Assembly: GCA_944324075.1 (NCBI GenBank)
Contig: CALUUZ010000028.1
Location: 1-38,876, forward strand
DNA length: 38,876 nt
Source: Candidatus Mailhella excrementigallinarum
Lineage (GTDB): Bacteria > Desulfobacterota > Desulfovibrionia > Desulfovibrionales > Desulfovibrionaceae
Reading direction: 5' to 3'
Positions within the stretch are counted from its first letter, which is position 1. The number at the start of each line of letters is the position of its first letter. Made by a program: the position numbers and the translations under genes. Shown one piece after another: positions 7,482-16,615 of the stretch. Under the pieces are notes generated by a model. The model saw nothing but the letters and a program-made list of their open reading frames with translations, was not told where the DNA came from and did not search any database.

Positions 7482-7856
7482 ATGCCCACTATCAACCAGC
7501 TTATCCGCATTGAGCGGAAAAAGGTTGTGAAGCGGAAGAAGACCCCGGCCCTGCAGGCTTGCCCCCAGCGCCGCGGCGTGTGCACCCGCGTGTACACCAC
7601 CACCCCCAAGAAGCCGAACTCGGCTCTGCGTAAGGTGGCCCGCGTGCGTCTGACCAACGGTATCGAAGTGTCGGCCTATATCCCCGGTGAAGGCCACAAT
7701 CTGCAGGAACACTCCGTGGTTCTCATCCGCGGCGGCCGCGTGAAGGACTTGCCCGGTGTCCGTTATCACATCGTTCGTGGTACGCTGGATACCTCCGGCG
7801 TGGCGGATCGCCGCCAGCGTCGTTCCAAGTACGGCGCGAAGCGTCCGAAGTCCTGA
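7482..7856 (+). CDS. rpsL: 30S ribosomal protein S12
   Basis: 124 residues, ATG 7482 after GGAGG. The protein matches S12 end to end: N-terminal [10 protein letters not shown], the [20 protein letters not shown] loop of the decoding centre and [13 protein letters not shown]. Lysines at the classic streptomycin-resistance positions (K43 in TPKKP and the K of VKDLP) are wild type. S12 proofs tRNA selection in the 30S A site. First gene of rpsL-rpsG-fusA; no rpoB/rpoC upstream, a PilZ/CorC pair instead. Confidence 0.98.
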   Translation: MPTINQLIRIERKKVVKRKKTPALQACPQRRGVCTRVYTTTPKKPNSALRKVARVRLTNGIEVSAYIPGEGHNLQEHSVVLIRGGRVKDLPGVRYHIVRGTLDTSGVADRRQRRSKYGAKRPKS

Positions 7857-7900
7857 TCCCGTGTCAGCTCGTTTCTCCGATCGCATACATGGTATACGCC

Positions 7901-7937
7901 GCATGGCGTCCGGGCAGTTCCTGCCCGGACGCCATGC
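7901..7937 (+). promoter_or_regulatory. Strong hairpin in the rpsL-rpsG spacer
   Basis: GCATGGCGTCCGGGCAG (7901-7917) pairs perfectly with 7921-7937 over a 3-nt loop, followed by GTTTTG. With a 17-bp GC-rich stem and few T it looks like a partial terminator or a processing stem that lowers read-through from rpsL into rpsG. Confidence 0.6.
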
Positions 7938-8020
7938 GTTTTGCCGTATCGCGGCGGAGGCGTCCGCAATCCGGAATTTGCCCGCCCCCGCATGGGGGAG
8001 TTTCACAAACAATGCTGGCT

Positions 8021-8061
8021 GCAGTTTTCAGTGGTTCTGAAAGCTGCCTGTTCAGAAACCA
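8021..8061 (+). promoter_or_regulatory. Alternative hairpins just before rpsG
   Basis: GCAGTTTTCAG (8021-8031) can pair with CTGAAAGCTGC (8037-8047). TGGTTCTGAA (8032-8041) can pair with TTCAGAAACCA (8051-8061, one bulge). The two stems share bases and exclude each other, and the second ends right before the rpsG ribosome binding site GGAGG at 8065. In E. coli S7 represses its own synthesis by binding the rpsL-rpsG spacer; this could be the equivalent site. Confidence 0.45.
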
Positions 8062-8076
8062 CGCGGAGGAATCACC

Positions 8077-8547
8077 ATGCCCCGTAAAGGTCCTGTTCCC
8101 AAGAGGGAAATTCTGCCCGATCCAATTTACAACAGCCGCCTGGTGGCCCGTTTCGTCAACCGTCTGATGTATGACGGCAAGAAGGGGCCTGCGGAAACCA
8201 TCGTGTACCGCGCTCTGGAAAACCTGAGCGAAAAGTCGGGCGAGGAGGCTCTGCGCGCCTTTGAAAAGGCCCTTGACAACGTGAAGCCCCATCTCGAAGT
8301 CAAATCCCGCCGCGTTGGCGGGGCCACCTATCAGGTGCCCATGGAAGTGCGGCCGGAACGTCAAATTTCTCTTGCCCTTCGTTGGCTCATCACCTACTCC
8401 CGCGCCCGCGGAGAAAAGGGCATGGTGAGCAAGCTTTCCGCCGAGCTGCTCGACGCCTTCAACGGCCGCGGCGGCGCCGTGAAGAAGAAGGAAGACACTC
8501 ATCGCATGGCTGAAGCCAACAAGGCCTTCGCCCATTACCGCTGGTAG
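8077..8547 (+). CDS. rpsG: 30S ribosomal protein S7
   Basis: 156 residues, the usual S7 length, with ATG 8077 after GGAGG. It shows the S7 blocks [44 protein letters not shown] and the C-terminal [21 protein letters not shown]7 nucleates the 30S head and contacts E-site tRNA. It sits between rpsL (220-nt structured spacer) and fusA (8-nt spacer), so rpsG and fusA are surely co-transcribed. Confidence 0.98.
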   Translation: MPRKGPVPKREILPDPIYNSRLVARFVNRLMYDGKKGPAETIVYRALENLSEKSGEEALRAFEKALDNVKPHLEVKSRRVGGATYQVPMEVRPERQISLALRWLITYSRARGEKGMVSKLSAELLDAFNGRGGAVKKKEDTHRMAEANKAFAHYRW

Positions 8548-8555
8548 GTCATACT

Positions 8556-10631
8556 ATGTCTCGTACGTTCCCTCTCGACAAACTGCGCAATATCGGCATT
8601 ATGGCCCATATTGACGCCGGCAAGACCACCACTACCGAACGAATTCTGTTCTATACCGGCGTATCCCACAAGATTGGCGAAACCCACGACGGTTCCGCCA
8701 CCATGGACTGGATGGAACAGGAGCAGGAGCGCGGCATCACCATTACTTCCGCCGCGACGCACTGCCAGTGGAAAGGCTACACCATCAATATCATTGATAC
8801 CCCCGGGCATGTGGACTTCACCATTGAAGTTGAGCGCTCCCTGCGCGTGCTCGACGGGGCTGTGGCCGTGTTCGACGCTGTGGCCGGCGTGGAACCTCAG
8901 TCCGAAACCGTATGGCGCCAGGCCAACCGCTATGGCGTGCCCCGTATCTGCTTCATCAACAAAATGGATCGCATCGGCGCGAATTTCTTCCGCGCGGTGC
9001 AGATGATTCACGACCGCCTGAAGGCCAAGCCCATTATGCTCCAGCTCCCCATCGGGGCGGAAGATCATTTTGAAGGGGTTGTGGATCTGGTGACCGGCAA
9101 GGCCATCAAGTTCAACAAGGAGACCAAGGGCGCCGAGTTCTGGGAAGAAGAGATCCCTGCGGACATGCGGGATCTTTACGAAGAAAAGCGCATGGAAATG
9201 ATGGAAGCCGTGGCGGAGGAAGATGAAGAACTTCTCAACCGCTATCTGGAAACCGGCACTCTTTCCGAGGAGGAAATCATCTCCTGTGTGCGCAAGGCGA
9301 CCATTTCCCAGGCCATTGTGCCCGTGGTGTGCGGTTCCGCATTCCGGAACATGGGCGTACAGCCTCTGCTGGATGCCGTGGTGCGTTACCTGCCTTCGCC
9401 TCTGGATATTCCTGAAATGACCGGCCATGTGCCCGGCAAGGAAGAGGAGAGCGTCGCCTGTTCCTGCAAGGACAGCGAACCTCTGGCCGGCCTGGTGTTC
9501 AAGCTGGCCGCCGACCCGTACATCGGGCATCTGGCGTTCTTCCGCATCTATTCCGGTTTTGTCGAATCCGGCATGACCGTGCTGAATGCCAACACCGGGA
9601 AGAATGAACGTGTGGGCCGTATCCTGCGCATGCATGCCAACAAGCGTGAGGAAATCAAGTGGGCCGGTGCAGGCGATATCGTTGCTCTGGTCGGTCTGAA
9701 GCAGGTTGCCACCGGTGATACCCTGTGCGATGAAAAGCGCCCCGTGGTGCTGGAGTCTCTGGATATCCCCGAGCCGGTCATCGAAGTTGCCATCGAGCCC
9801 AAGACCAAGGCTGACCGCGATGCGCTTTCCGCCGCCCTGAACAAGCTTGCGAAGGAAGACCCCTCCTTCCGCGTGAAGGGCAATGAGGAAACGGGCCAGA
9901 CCCTGATCGCCGGTATGGGTGAACTCCATCTGGAAATCATCGTGGATCGCCTGACCCGCGAGTTCGGCGTCAACGCCAACGTGGGCAAGCCTCAGGTCGC
10001 CTATCGCGAGACCATCACCAAGGGTTCCAAGTCCGACACCAAGCACGTCAAGCAGTCGGGCGGCCGTGGTCAGTACGGCCATGCGGTCATTGAAGTGGAA
10101 CCGAACCCCGGCAAGGGGTACGAGTTCATCAACTCCATCACCGGCGGCGTGATTCCCAAGGAATACATTCCCGCCATCGACAAGGGTATTCAGGATGCCC
10201 TGAAGTCCGGTGTGCTGGCCGGGTTCCCCGTGGTGGATGTGAAGGTCAATCTTGTGTTCGGTTCCTACCATGACGTGGACTCTTCCGAACAGGCGTTCTA
10301 CGTTACCGGCAGCATGGCCATCAAGGATGCCATGCAGAAGGCTGGTCCGGTACTGCTTGAACCCATCATGGATGTGGAAGTTGTGACTCCCGATGATTAC
10401 CTTGGCGACGTGATGGGCGACCTGAACGGCCGTCGCGGCAGGGTGCAGTCCATGGAAGCCCGCGCTGGTGCTCAGGTTGTCCGTGCCCAGGTGCCGCTGT
10501 CCGAGATGTTCGGTTACGCCACGGATCTGCGTTCCCGCACGCAGGGGCGCGCGACCTTCACCATGCAGTTTGATCATTATGAAAAGGTTCCCGCGAGTCT
10601 TGCGGAAGCCCTGATCACCAAGAAGGCTTAA
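8556..10631 (+). CDS. fusA: Elongation factor G
   Basis: 691 residues, full-length EF-G. GTPase motifs: AHIDAGKT 17-24, DTPGH 81-85, NKMD 135-138; switch I has the [10 protein letters not shown] form. Domain IV carries the [15 protein letters not shown] and [14 protein letters not shown] blocks, so this is the canonical translocase and not a ribosome-protection relative. It translocates tRNA-mRNA after peptide bond formation and splits ribosomes with RRF. After fusA there is no tuf or rpsJ; the next gene is tRNA-Lys with its own promoter. Confidence 0.98.
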   Translation: MSRTFPLDKLRNIGIMAHIDAGKTTTTERILFYTGVSHKIGETHDGSATMDWMEQEQERGITITSAATHCQWKGYTINIIDTPGHVDFTIEVERSLRVLDGAVAVFDAVAGVEPQSETVWRQANRYGVPRICFINKMDRIGANFFRAVQMIHDRLKAKPIMLQLPIGAEDHFEGVVDLVTGKAIKFNKETKGAEFWEEEIPADMRDLYEEKRMEMMEAVAEEDEELLNRYLETGTLSEEEIISCVRKATISQAIVPVVCGSAFRNMGVQPLLDAVVRYLPSPLDIPEMTGHVPGKEEESVACSCKDSEPLAGLVFKLAADPYIGHLAFFRIYSGFVESGMTVLNANTGKNERVGRILRMHANKREEIKWAGAGDIVALVGLKQVATGDTLCDEKRPVVLESLDIPEPVIEVAIEPKTKADRDALSAALNKLAKEDPSFRVKGNEETGQTLIAGMGELHLEIIVDRLTREFGVNANVGKPQVAYRETITKGSKSDTKHVKQSGGRGQYGHAVIEVEPNPGKGYEFINSITGGVIPKEYIPAIDKGIQDALKSGVLAGFPVVDVKVNLVFGSYHDVDSSEQAFYVTGSMAIKDAMQKAGPVLLEPIMDVEVVTPDDYLGDVMGDLNGRRGRVQSMEARAGAQVVRAQVPLSEMFGYATDLRSRTQGRATFTMQFDHYEKVPASLAEALITKKA

Positions 10632-10649
10632 AAAGCCTTTTGAGAATGC

Positions 10650-10680
10650 TTGACATCTGTCGAAAAAACTGCAATATATG
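10650..10680 (+). promoter_or_regulatory. Promoter of tRNA-Lys(CTT)
   Basis: TTGACA (10650-10655) is followed after 17-19 nt by the AT-rich AATATATG (10673-10680), which holds the -10. The tRNA starts about 49 nt later. Confidence 0.55.
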
Positions 10681-10728
10681 CAATGTTGTTTCGGCAGTGT
10701 GGCATAAGCCGCGAGATGTCGGGCATAT

Positions 10729-10804
<76 letters not shown>

Positions 10805-10812
10805 GAGAAAGC

Positions 10813-10844
10813 AAGTCCCCTTATGGAAATCCATAAGGGGACTT
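10813..10844 (+). terminator. Terminator after tRNA-Lys(CTT)
   Basis: AAGTCCCCTTATGG (10813-10826) pairs perfectly with 10831-10844 over AAAT, 8 nt after the tRNA CCA. The second arm ends in CTTTC. Confidence 0.75.
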
Positions 10845-11060
10845 TCAGCATACATGAGGCATGAGTGCCCCTTGATGCGACCCATGGGCTTCGCAGGGGC
10901 CGTTCCTGTTGTCGGGAGCAGGATTCCGGGCATCGGGAGCAGAGAAGAGCGGAGAAATATCCTGCAACGCCTTTGTGCGGCTTCTCCGCGATGCATGCTG
11001 TCTTGTCGCTTCTGCCGCTCTTCGCAAGGCTTCCTTCGCCGCCTGACGACTGCCGCCTGC

Positions 11061-11090
11061 CCGTGTGGAACACGGGCTGTCTTTGCGGCA
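11061..11090 (+). repeat. Short repeat, second copy at 12058-12086
   Basis: A 30-nt block that reads CCGTGTGGAACACGGG and then CTGTCTTTGCGGCA recurs at 12058-12086 with only a few differences. Both copies lie in gene-free DNA around the rhodanese gene. The surrounding gap 10845-11386 holds no convincing gene. Confidence 0.5.
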
Positions 11091-11190
11091 ACAGTCGCTG
11101 CCGCTCTGTATGGGCAGACAGAGTGCCTCCTGAACGGTTTGGCAACCGGATTAAACAGATATCCAGCTTAAAAACTGCTCACGCAGTCAA

Positions 11191-11276
11191 GCGAAGCGAG
11201 ACTCCGCCGTACCGTCCCCCCAATATGCCTGCGGCGCATGGCTCCGGCTTCAGACGTGAAACCTGCGAGCGGGAAC
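11191..11276 (+). repeat. Composite intergenic repeat, copy between tRNA-Lys and the rhodanese gene
   Basis: Starts with GCGAAGCGAGACTCCGCC (11191-11208) and ends with the GCTCCGGCTTCAGACGTGAA...CTGCGAGCGGGAAC module (11241-11276). The same two modules in the same order and orientation occur on the minus strand at 35307-35410, and the second also occurs at 32874-32909. Confidence 0.65.
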
Positions 11277-11386
11277 AGCATGCCCCGGCTATATAATCTT
11301 GGAGTTAATCTGTTCCGGCAGAAAGGTTCAGATGCCTGCGGGGCGGATATCTTCAATCTCAAAGCGTTTCCGGTGAAGCGGCCGAA

Positions 11387-11905
11387 TCAGCGCCGGTTCC
11401 ACGGCATGCGTGAGAGCAGAATGCCCAGCCCGCAGAACCCGGTGATGCCGGCAAAAATGAGACCTGCACCGACAAAAGCCGAGAGCCAGTACATGGGATG
11501 CCAGACATAGCTCCCCAGAATGCCTGACAGCACCAGCACGCCTGCGCCGATCTGAATTTGCCTGAACAGAGGGAAGGGCGCATTGCCGAGCTTCACGGGC
11601 AGTCCTTCCTTTTCCCATGCTGTCATGCCGCCTTCCATCTGAAAGGCGTCCACGTTTCCGGCAAGACGTTCCAGACGTTCCGCGTTTTTGTCGGTGCGTT
11701 TTCCGGAACGGCAGAAGAAGACAACAGGCTTGTCCGGAGAACTGGCATCTTTCAGATCCTGACCGTCGATGGCCGAGAGCGGGACAAGGCGTGCGCCGGG
11801 GATGAACTTTTCTGCATATTCCGAACTTTCGCGTATATCAATGAGGCGAATTTCACCGTTCCGGAACATGTCAAAGACTCGCTGGGGAGGTATGGCGGAA
11901 AGCAT
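11387..11905 (-). CDS. Rhodanese domain fused to a DUF2892-type membrane domain
   Basis: 172 residues; ATG 11905 after AAGGAG at 8 nt. A single rhodanese domain (about 5-105) carries the active-site loop FFCRSGKRT with Cys65, which takes up sulfane sulfur as a persulfide. Two predicted membrane helices follow (about 115-134 and 138-158), ending with a basic tail, the DUF2892 arrangement found in many sulfur-metabolising proteobacteria. The rhodanese is probably held at the cytoplasmic face and handles thiosulfate, polysulfide or persulfide, fitting a sulfidogenic host. It is monocistronic; composite repeat DNA lies on its downstream side. Confidence 0.92.
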   Translation of the reverse strand: MLSAIPPQRVFDMFRNGEIRLIDIRESSEYAEKFIPGARLVPLSAIDGQDLKDASSPDKPVVFFCRSGKRTDKNAERLERLAGNVDAFQMEGGMTAWEKEGLPVKLGNAPFPLFRQIQIGAGVLVLSGILGSYVWHPMYWLSAFVGAGLIFAGITGFCGLGILLSRMPWNRR

Positions 11906-12057
11906 GAACGGACTCCTTTTTCTTTGCTGAAGCTAACACCGGGAGCGGATGGATGCAATGAAAGAAAAGTTTGCGCGCTGTTGCAGAACTGTGTTGAAAA
12001 TAACCTTGGCCGTCGGAGGTGCAGGCGAGTCGGCCGTGGATACATGTTGCCTTTCGT

Positions 12058-12086
12058 CCGTGCGGAACACGGGCCGCTTTGCGGCA
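12058..12086 (+). repeat. Second copy of the 30-nt repeat of 11061-11090
   Basis: CCGTGCGGAACACGGGCCG followed by CTTTGCGGCA, nearly identical to 11061-11090. It falls in the gap 11906-12243 between the rhodanese and NlpC/P60 genes, where I see no reliable gene. Confidence 0.5.
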
Positions 12087-12243
12087 CCGAAGGTTGCCGC
12101 CCATGCCGGAGCAACGCCATACGTTACGCACAGCGCCATCAACACGACTCCTCTACAGCGCCAAAGCCTGGCATGGGGAGTGCCTCTCTGTCAGGGAGAG
12201 TGGGATACGCGGCAGGAAAAATGGCAGGCAGGACCTTTGAACC

Positions 12244-12281
12244 GTGAAGGGGCATCCCGGATATCCGGGATGCCCCTTCAC
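12244..12281 (-). terminator. Hairpin after the NlpC/P60 gene
   Basis: GTGAAGGGGCATCCCGG (12244-12260) and its exact reverse complement (12265-12281) flank ATAT. The 17-bp stem begins 23 nt past the leftward stop at 12305. It lacks a clear T-run but fits a terminator by place and stability. Confidence 0.65.
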
Positions 12282-12304
12282 AAGGGTACGTGTATGCAGT
12301 CGGG

Positions 12305-13669
12305 CTACTTTCCCAGAACAGTCATGAAGCTCATGCGGTGGATGAGCAGGGCATCCTTGTTGATATCGGGCAGTTCAGCGCCGGGACGCAGGGAGGTGAC
12401 GACTGCCCGCCCGAGTACATGCCGCCCCGGCCATCCTCCCGTGGCGGGGGAAGGCTCGGTACGCAGCCCCCAGATATTATGGAAGAAGGCGGGGCGTCCG
12501 TTATGCGGGCCGACATACAGTCCGATATGACCGGGTAGCTGGAGCAGGGTGAGGAAGGGGATGCCGTCCGCAAGAATGCGGCGTTCTTTGTCTTCCGGAG
12601 AAAGCTTCCGGAGATCGATCTTCAGGCCGGCCCCGGCCTGTGCGGAGGAATTGCGGGGCAGCCAGACGCCGAAGGGGGCAAACAGATCGCGCAGGGTGGA
12701 GGAACAGTCCCGATCTCCGTACATGCCCCCCCATCCGTAAGATTGCCCCATCATGCGATCTCCGAGTTCGGCCACTCGTCCCGGTGTCAGCGGCTGAGGC
12801 ATGGCGCGGAAGGAAGAGGCGCTTGTCCGCGCCCGCGCGATCCGCACGTTTCCATCCGTGTCCCGCATGGGAACCAGTACCCTCATCGTGCCGTCCACGC
12901 GCTCGAAAGGAAGAACCGTACCGATATCGGCATGGGCCAGAAAACGTCCGTTTTCGTCTTTCAGAGGCACATCGTCATCATGGCAGGCCGCAAGGGGAGC
13001 ATCCCGCCAGAGCCTGCGAAACTCCTCGTCTGTCCCGGCCACATCAGCGGCGGGTATCCAGCCGCAGGCCACGCCGCTTTCTGCATAGAACCATGCTCCG
13101 TCACGGCTGGCATGCAGCAGAACCAGAGGAGTGCCCACATGCAGGGAGGTCTGCTGTGCTTCGTCAAAGGGGAAAGACTGTCCCGGCGCTGCGGGATTCG
13201 CCAACTGGGGGCGTTCCGTCGGCAGCAGGCGCAGACTGGTTCCGCGTACGGTAACGGCGCTTATGCGCAGGGAAGGCATTGCTCCGAGATCGGCATTCTC
13301 CCGCATGGCGGACCATCGGGTGCTATTCCAGGGCTGAAGGTTTTCCGCAAAGCCGCGTTTCACTCCGCTGCGGTTCAGTGCGGCGCGCATATATTCCACA
13401 TTTCCCCTGCCCGGCTTGTTCTGGTTCCATGCGGCGAAAAAACGCTTTTTATACTGCTCGTACAGCACGGAGCTTCGCTGCTGCGGTATCAGCGGAGTAT
13501 CGCGCCCCGCGCGCATGGCAAAACCGGTGAGGTTCTGGGGAAACTCCGCCAGATCGCGGACTGTGGCAGCTTCATAGACAAGCCGGGGGCGCGGAGTCTG
13601 GGGGCCGCAGCCCGTGAGGACGAGCGCCAGGACAAGAACGGCGGGAAAGGTGTGGCGTAATGTTTTCAT
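12305..13669 (-). CDS. SH3b-type NlpC/P60 cell-wall peptidase lipoprotein
   Basis: 454 residues from ATG 13669. The N terminus is a lipoprotein signal (hydrophobic 8-18, lipobox LTGC with Cys21). Order: an N-terminal stabilising region (about 35-110), two bacterial SH3 modules (about 130-280, with WFYAESGVACGWIPAADV) and an NlpC/P60 domain. Catalytic residues visible: Cys322 in GDRDCSS, His381 in PGHIGLYVG and His397 in FFHNIWG. This is the layout of the SH3b1/SH3b2 NlpC/P60 proteins known from Desulfovibrio and relatives, gamma-D-glutamyl-diamino acid endopeptidases that trim or recycle peptidoglycan stem peptides from the periplasm. Transcribed alone and divergent from the hydrolase at 13812. 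Confidence 0.9.
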   Translation of the reverse strand: MKTLRHTFPAVLVLALVLTGCGPQTPRPRLVYEAATVRDLAEFPQNLTGFAMRAGRDTPLIPQQRSSVLYEQYKKRFFAAWNQNKPGRGNVEYMRAALNRSGVKRGFAENLQPWNSTRWSAMRENADLGAMPSLRISAVTVRGTSLRLLPTERPQLANPAAPGQSFPFDEAQQTSLHVGTPLVLLHASRDGAWFYAESGVACGWIPAADVAGTDEEFRRLWRDAPLAACHDDDVPLKDENGRFLAHADIGTVLPFERVDGTMRVLVPMRDTDGNVRIARARTSASSFRAMPQPLTPGRVAELGDRMMGQSYGWGGMYGDRDCSSTLRDLFAPFGVWLPRNSSAQAGAGLKIDLRKLSPEDKERRILADGIPFLTLLQLPGHIGLYVGPHNGRPAFFHNIWGLRTEPSPATGGWPGRHVLGRAVVTSLRPGAELPDINKDALLIHRMSFMTVLGK

Positions 13670-13811
13670 GCAGGGAGTATAGCGTATCTTCCCGGTGTTT
13701 CCAATGAGGGCGTATGGGGAGTTTTCCGTCTGCCTCTTGCGGAGAGGGCAGGAAAAAGGCAGAACGGTTCGCATGCAACTGCGTCCGCTTCAGGCGGAAA
13801 AGGATGGAAGC

Positions 13812-14723
13812 ATGAGTCATCTGCATATTCCCGGCGGGGTGGAGTGCCTTGAGGATATTGTCTACAAGCGCGTGCATGACGGCGCGGGAGGCTTCATGGA
13901 AATGAAGCTTGATCTGTACCGTGCGGCAGGGCGCGCCCCCGGCAGGGCTCCTCTGCTCATGCTGGTGCATGGCGGGTGCTGGTGTCATCAGACCAAACGG
14001 GAGGGACTGCCCGCATGGTACATGCATTTCATGGGCAGGGAAACGCTGCTGGAAGACGGCTGGCTTGTCGCTTCCGTTGAATACCGCAAATATCCGGAAG
14101 GCTCGCCCTTCCCCGATCAGTTGTACGACTGCTGCGACGCGTTCCGCTTTCTGGCCCGGCATGCGGAGGAGTACGGTGTGGATACGAACAACTTTTTCAT
14201 TGTCGGCGCGTCGGCCGGAGGCTATGCGGCGGCAATGCTGGCCTGCGAGCGGGCCAGATGGCGGGATGCGGAAAACGCGCCGGAACTGGCGGATGTGGAT
14301 TTCGACATTGCGGCCGCGGCGTCCTGCTCCGGCGTGCTGGATATTCCGCGCTGTGTGACGGAGGCGGAGCGCAAGGCCGAAGCCAATGGGGACGGACGTT
14401 TTCGCTACTGTCTGCAATGTCTGCTCTCTCCCGAGCGCCTGCACGATCCCGACGTACAGCGGGAAGCCAGCCCGAGGACATATCTTTCCCCTGCCTGCGC
14501 GCCCTGTATGGTAGTCTGCGGGACGGCAGACACATTCGTGCCCTGCGGACAGGCTCTGGACACGGGAGCCTGCGCCCGCTCGCTCGGGCTGGACTGGCCG
14601 GAACTGCTCGTGAGCGGAGCGGAACACAACTTCAACCCGGCTTCCGCCGATACCCCCACCGTGCCGGATGCCAGGAGCGTGTATGCCGCCGTCCGCGACT
14701 TCATGCGGGCGCATGTGCGGTGA
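13812..14723 (+). CDS. Alpha/beta hydrolase (HSL / BD-FAE-like esterase)
   Basis: 303 residues from ATG 13812 (AGGA upstream; an earlier in-frame ATG at 13773 is possible). It has the oxyanion loop LLMLVHGGCWCH, the nucleophile elbow VGASAGGYAAA with the serine in GASAG, an aspartate in CGTADTFVPCGQ and the histidine in SGAEHNF: a full triad in the order and spacing of the hormone-sensitive lipase / carboxylesterase type. No signal peptide, so cytoplasmic. It is rich in cysteine (CCDAFRF, YCLQCLLS). The substrate is unknown; the family hydrolyses small acyl or aryl esters or formylkynurenine-like amides. It is convergent with the ABC operon. Confidence 0.88.
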   Translation: MSHLHIPGGVECLEDIVYKRVHDGAGGFMEMKLDLYRAAGRAPGRAPLLMLVHGGCWCHQTKREGLPAWYMHFMGRETLLEDGWLVASVEYRKYPEGSPFPDQLYDCCDAFRFLARHAEEYGVDTNNFFIVGASAGGYAAAMLACERARWRDAENAPELADVDFDIAAAASCSGVLDIPRCVTEAERKAEANGDGRFRYCLQCLLSPERLHDPDVQREASPRTYLSPACAPCMVVCGTADTFVPCGQALDTGACARSLGLDWPELLVSGAEHNFNPASADTPTVPDARSVYAAVRDFMRAHVR

Positions 14724-14777
14724 GCTGATGAAGTGCTTCTTTCCATGTGCGGAGAAAGCGGGCCGTCTTTTATTGAG

Positions 14778-15560
14778 TTAAAACGCCGGATGCACCACGG
14801 GCAGACCTCCGGCAAGCTCTCCGCGCGAGCATGCGCCGCCGTACAGCTCGGTCAGTGCGGCTCCGGTCATCACATTTTCCGGAGCGCCGGAGTCCAGCGT
14901 CCGGCCGTTCTTGAGCAGCACTGCCTGATCGCAGAACCACAGAATATGGTTCGGATCATGGCAGCATACCACGACGGTGAAGCCGCGCTCGGCAAGGGAG
15001 CGCAGGGTCTTCCAGACTTCAAGCTGATTCTGGAAATCCAGGGCGGAGGTTGGCTCATCCAGCAGCATGAGCGGCGCTTCCTGGGCCACGGCGCGGGCGA
15101 TGAGCGTGAGCTGGCGCTGCCCGCCGCTCAGCCGGTTGCAGGGCTGTTCGGCCAGATGCCGGATACCCACGCGGGCAAGAGCCTGTTCCGTGGCTTCCTC
15201 GTCTTTTTTTCCGGGGCGGAACAGCCCCGCCATGCGGGGGCTGCGCCCCATACGCACCACATCCCGTACAGGAAAGGGGAAGGCCATGCGGTGTTCCTGC
15301 GGGACATAGGAAGCGAGCTTCGCCAGACGGGCCGGAGAAAGGCTGAGAGTGGACCGCCCGTTCATGAGAATATCTCCGGAAGATGCCCTGTGGAAATTCA
15401 GGCAGCAGCGGAACAGCGTTGTCTTGCCGGAACCGTTCGGTCCGAGCAGGCCGCATACCGTGCCCGGCTCAATCCGCAGGGAGACGCCGCTCAGCACGGT
15501 GCGCGTGCCGTAGCGGCAGCCCAGATCGCGCGTTTCCAGCGCGGGATGCTTATCCGGCAT
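14778..15560 (-). CDS. FecE-type ABC transporter ATP-binding protein
   Basis: 260 residues. Walker A GPNGSGKT 40-47, Q-loop in YVPQEHRM (Gln88), signature LSGGQ 144-148, Walker B LMLLDEP 164-170, H-loop in VVCCHDPNH. It powers the FecCD-type permease encoded just upstream; its start overlaps the permease stop by 11 nt. Last gene of a leftward operon FmdE - binding protein - permease - ATPase. FecCD-type systems carry ferric siderophores, haem, cobalamin or, in the MolBCA branch, molybdate and tungstate. The flanking molybdopterin genes favour a metal or oxyanion cargo. Confidence 0.93.
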   Translation of the reverse strand: MPDKHPALETRDLGCRYGTRTVLSGVSLRIEPGTVCGLLGPNGSGKTTLFRCCLNFHRASSGDILMNGRSTLSLSPARLAKLASYVPQEHRMAFPFPVRDVVRMGRSPRMAGLFRPGKKDEEATEQALARVGIRHLAEQPCNRLSGGQRQLTLIARAVAQEAPLMLLDEPTSALDFQNQLEVWKTLRSLAERGFTVVVCCHDPNHILWFCDQAVLLKNGRTLDSGAPENVMTGAALTELYGGACSRGELAGGLPVVHPAF

Positions 15561-16605
15561 AAAGTTCCCTGCCTTTGCCGCGCAGCAGCCAGAGCAGATA
15601 GGGCGCGCCGAGAATGGACGTGATGATCGCCACGGGAATTTCCGCGCCGGTCAGGGTTCGGGCGATGGTGTCGCACAGCAGCATATACATGGCTCCAAGC
15701 AGCGCCGCGCCCGGCACGACATGGCGGTTGTCCGGCCCCAGCAGCATGCGGGCCGCGTGGGGCATCATGAGTCCTACCCATGCCACGATGCCAACGGTGG
15801 AAACGCATACGGCGGCGGCCAGAGTGGCCAGAGCCAGAAAGAACAGCCGCGCCCGGTCGGGATGCAGTCCCAGGGCGCGGGCTTCCTCATCCCCGAGAGA
15901 GAGCAGGTTGAGCTTCCAGCCTGTCAGGGAAATGAGCGCCACGCAGGGCAGCACCGCCGCCGCATTGGTGAATACATCGTCCCATGTGGCGTAATAGAAG
16001 CCGCCCATCATCCAGAAGGTGATTTCCCGGAGTTCCGTATCCGCCGCAAGGTATTTCATGATGCTCACCAGCGCGGAGAAGATGGCCCCCACGATGATGC
16101 CTGAAAGTATGAGCGCCACGGGCGGGGTTTCGCCGTCCCTGCGGGCCATGGAATAGGAAAGCAGCACGGCGAGCAGGGCGAACCCGAAGGCGCTGACCTG
16201 TCCCTGCGGAAAGAGCGCGGGGAAAACGATGGACAGCGAGGCTCCCCATGCCGCCCCGGAGGAGACGCCCAGCAGATAGGGCTCCACCAGCGGATTGCGG
16301 AAACAGCCCTGGTACGCCGCGCCGGAGACGGACAGAGCCATGCCTGCCAGTACAGCCAGCAGCAGGCGCGGCAGGCGGATGTTCCATACGACGACCTCGT
16401 CCATGCGGCTGATGCCCGCTTCCCGCATGGCGTCCGGCCCCAGTGCGTTGAGCCTGGCCCATACCGTATGCCAGGCGTGCGGCGGGGAAATGGCATATTC
16501 CCCGGCCGTCAGCGCCCAGACGAACAGGACGAACAGCAGCAGCGTCAGCAGCGGAAGCAGAAGGGGACGGGCGCGGCGTCCGCGTGGAACGGAAAGGGAT
16601 TCCAT
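15550..16605 (-). CDS. FecCD-type ABC transporter permease
   Basis: 351 residues from ATG 16605 (GAGG at 8 nt); a TTG further upstream would overlap the binding-protein gene and has less support. It is strongly hydrophobic with about nine to ten membrane helices, and has the family blocks RLPRLLLAVLAGMALSVSG, GAAYQGCFRNPLVEPYLLGV and VGIVAWVGLMMPHAARMLLG near the coupling loop. It forms the homodimeric inner-membrane pore. It lies 10 nt after the binding-protein gene and overlaps the ATPase gene. Confidence 0.93.
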   Translation of the reverse strand: MESLSVPRGRRARPLLLPLLTLLLFVLFVWALTAGEYAISPPHAWHTVWARLNALGPDAMREAGISRMDEVVVWNIRLPRLLLAVLAGMALSVSGAAYQGCFRNPLVEPYLLGVSSGAAWGASLSIVFPALFPQGQVSAFGFALLAVLLSYSMARRDGETPPVALILSGIIVGAIFSALVSIMKYLAADTELREITFWMMGGFYYATWDDVFTNAAAVLPCVALISLTGWKLNLLSLGDEEARALGLHPDRARLFFLALATLAAAVCVSTVGIVAWVGLMMPHAARMLLGPDNRHVVPGAALLGAMYMLLCDTIARTLTGAEIPVAIITSILGAPYLLWLLRGKGRELYAG

Positions 16606-16615
16606 GTGGGGAACC

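Noticed and set aside
8535-10577. A 680-codon minus-strand frame opposite fusA
   Set aside because: Mirror frame of EF-G codon usage; the plus-strand protein is unmistakable.
11933-12139. A 68-codon minus-strand frame with AGGAG at 8 nt and a weak signal-peptide-like start (MALCVTYGVAPAWA)
   Set aside because: It overlaps the repeat at 12058-12086, lacks basic residues before the hydrophobic part, and shows no known motif. Could be re-opened if conserved in relatives.
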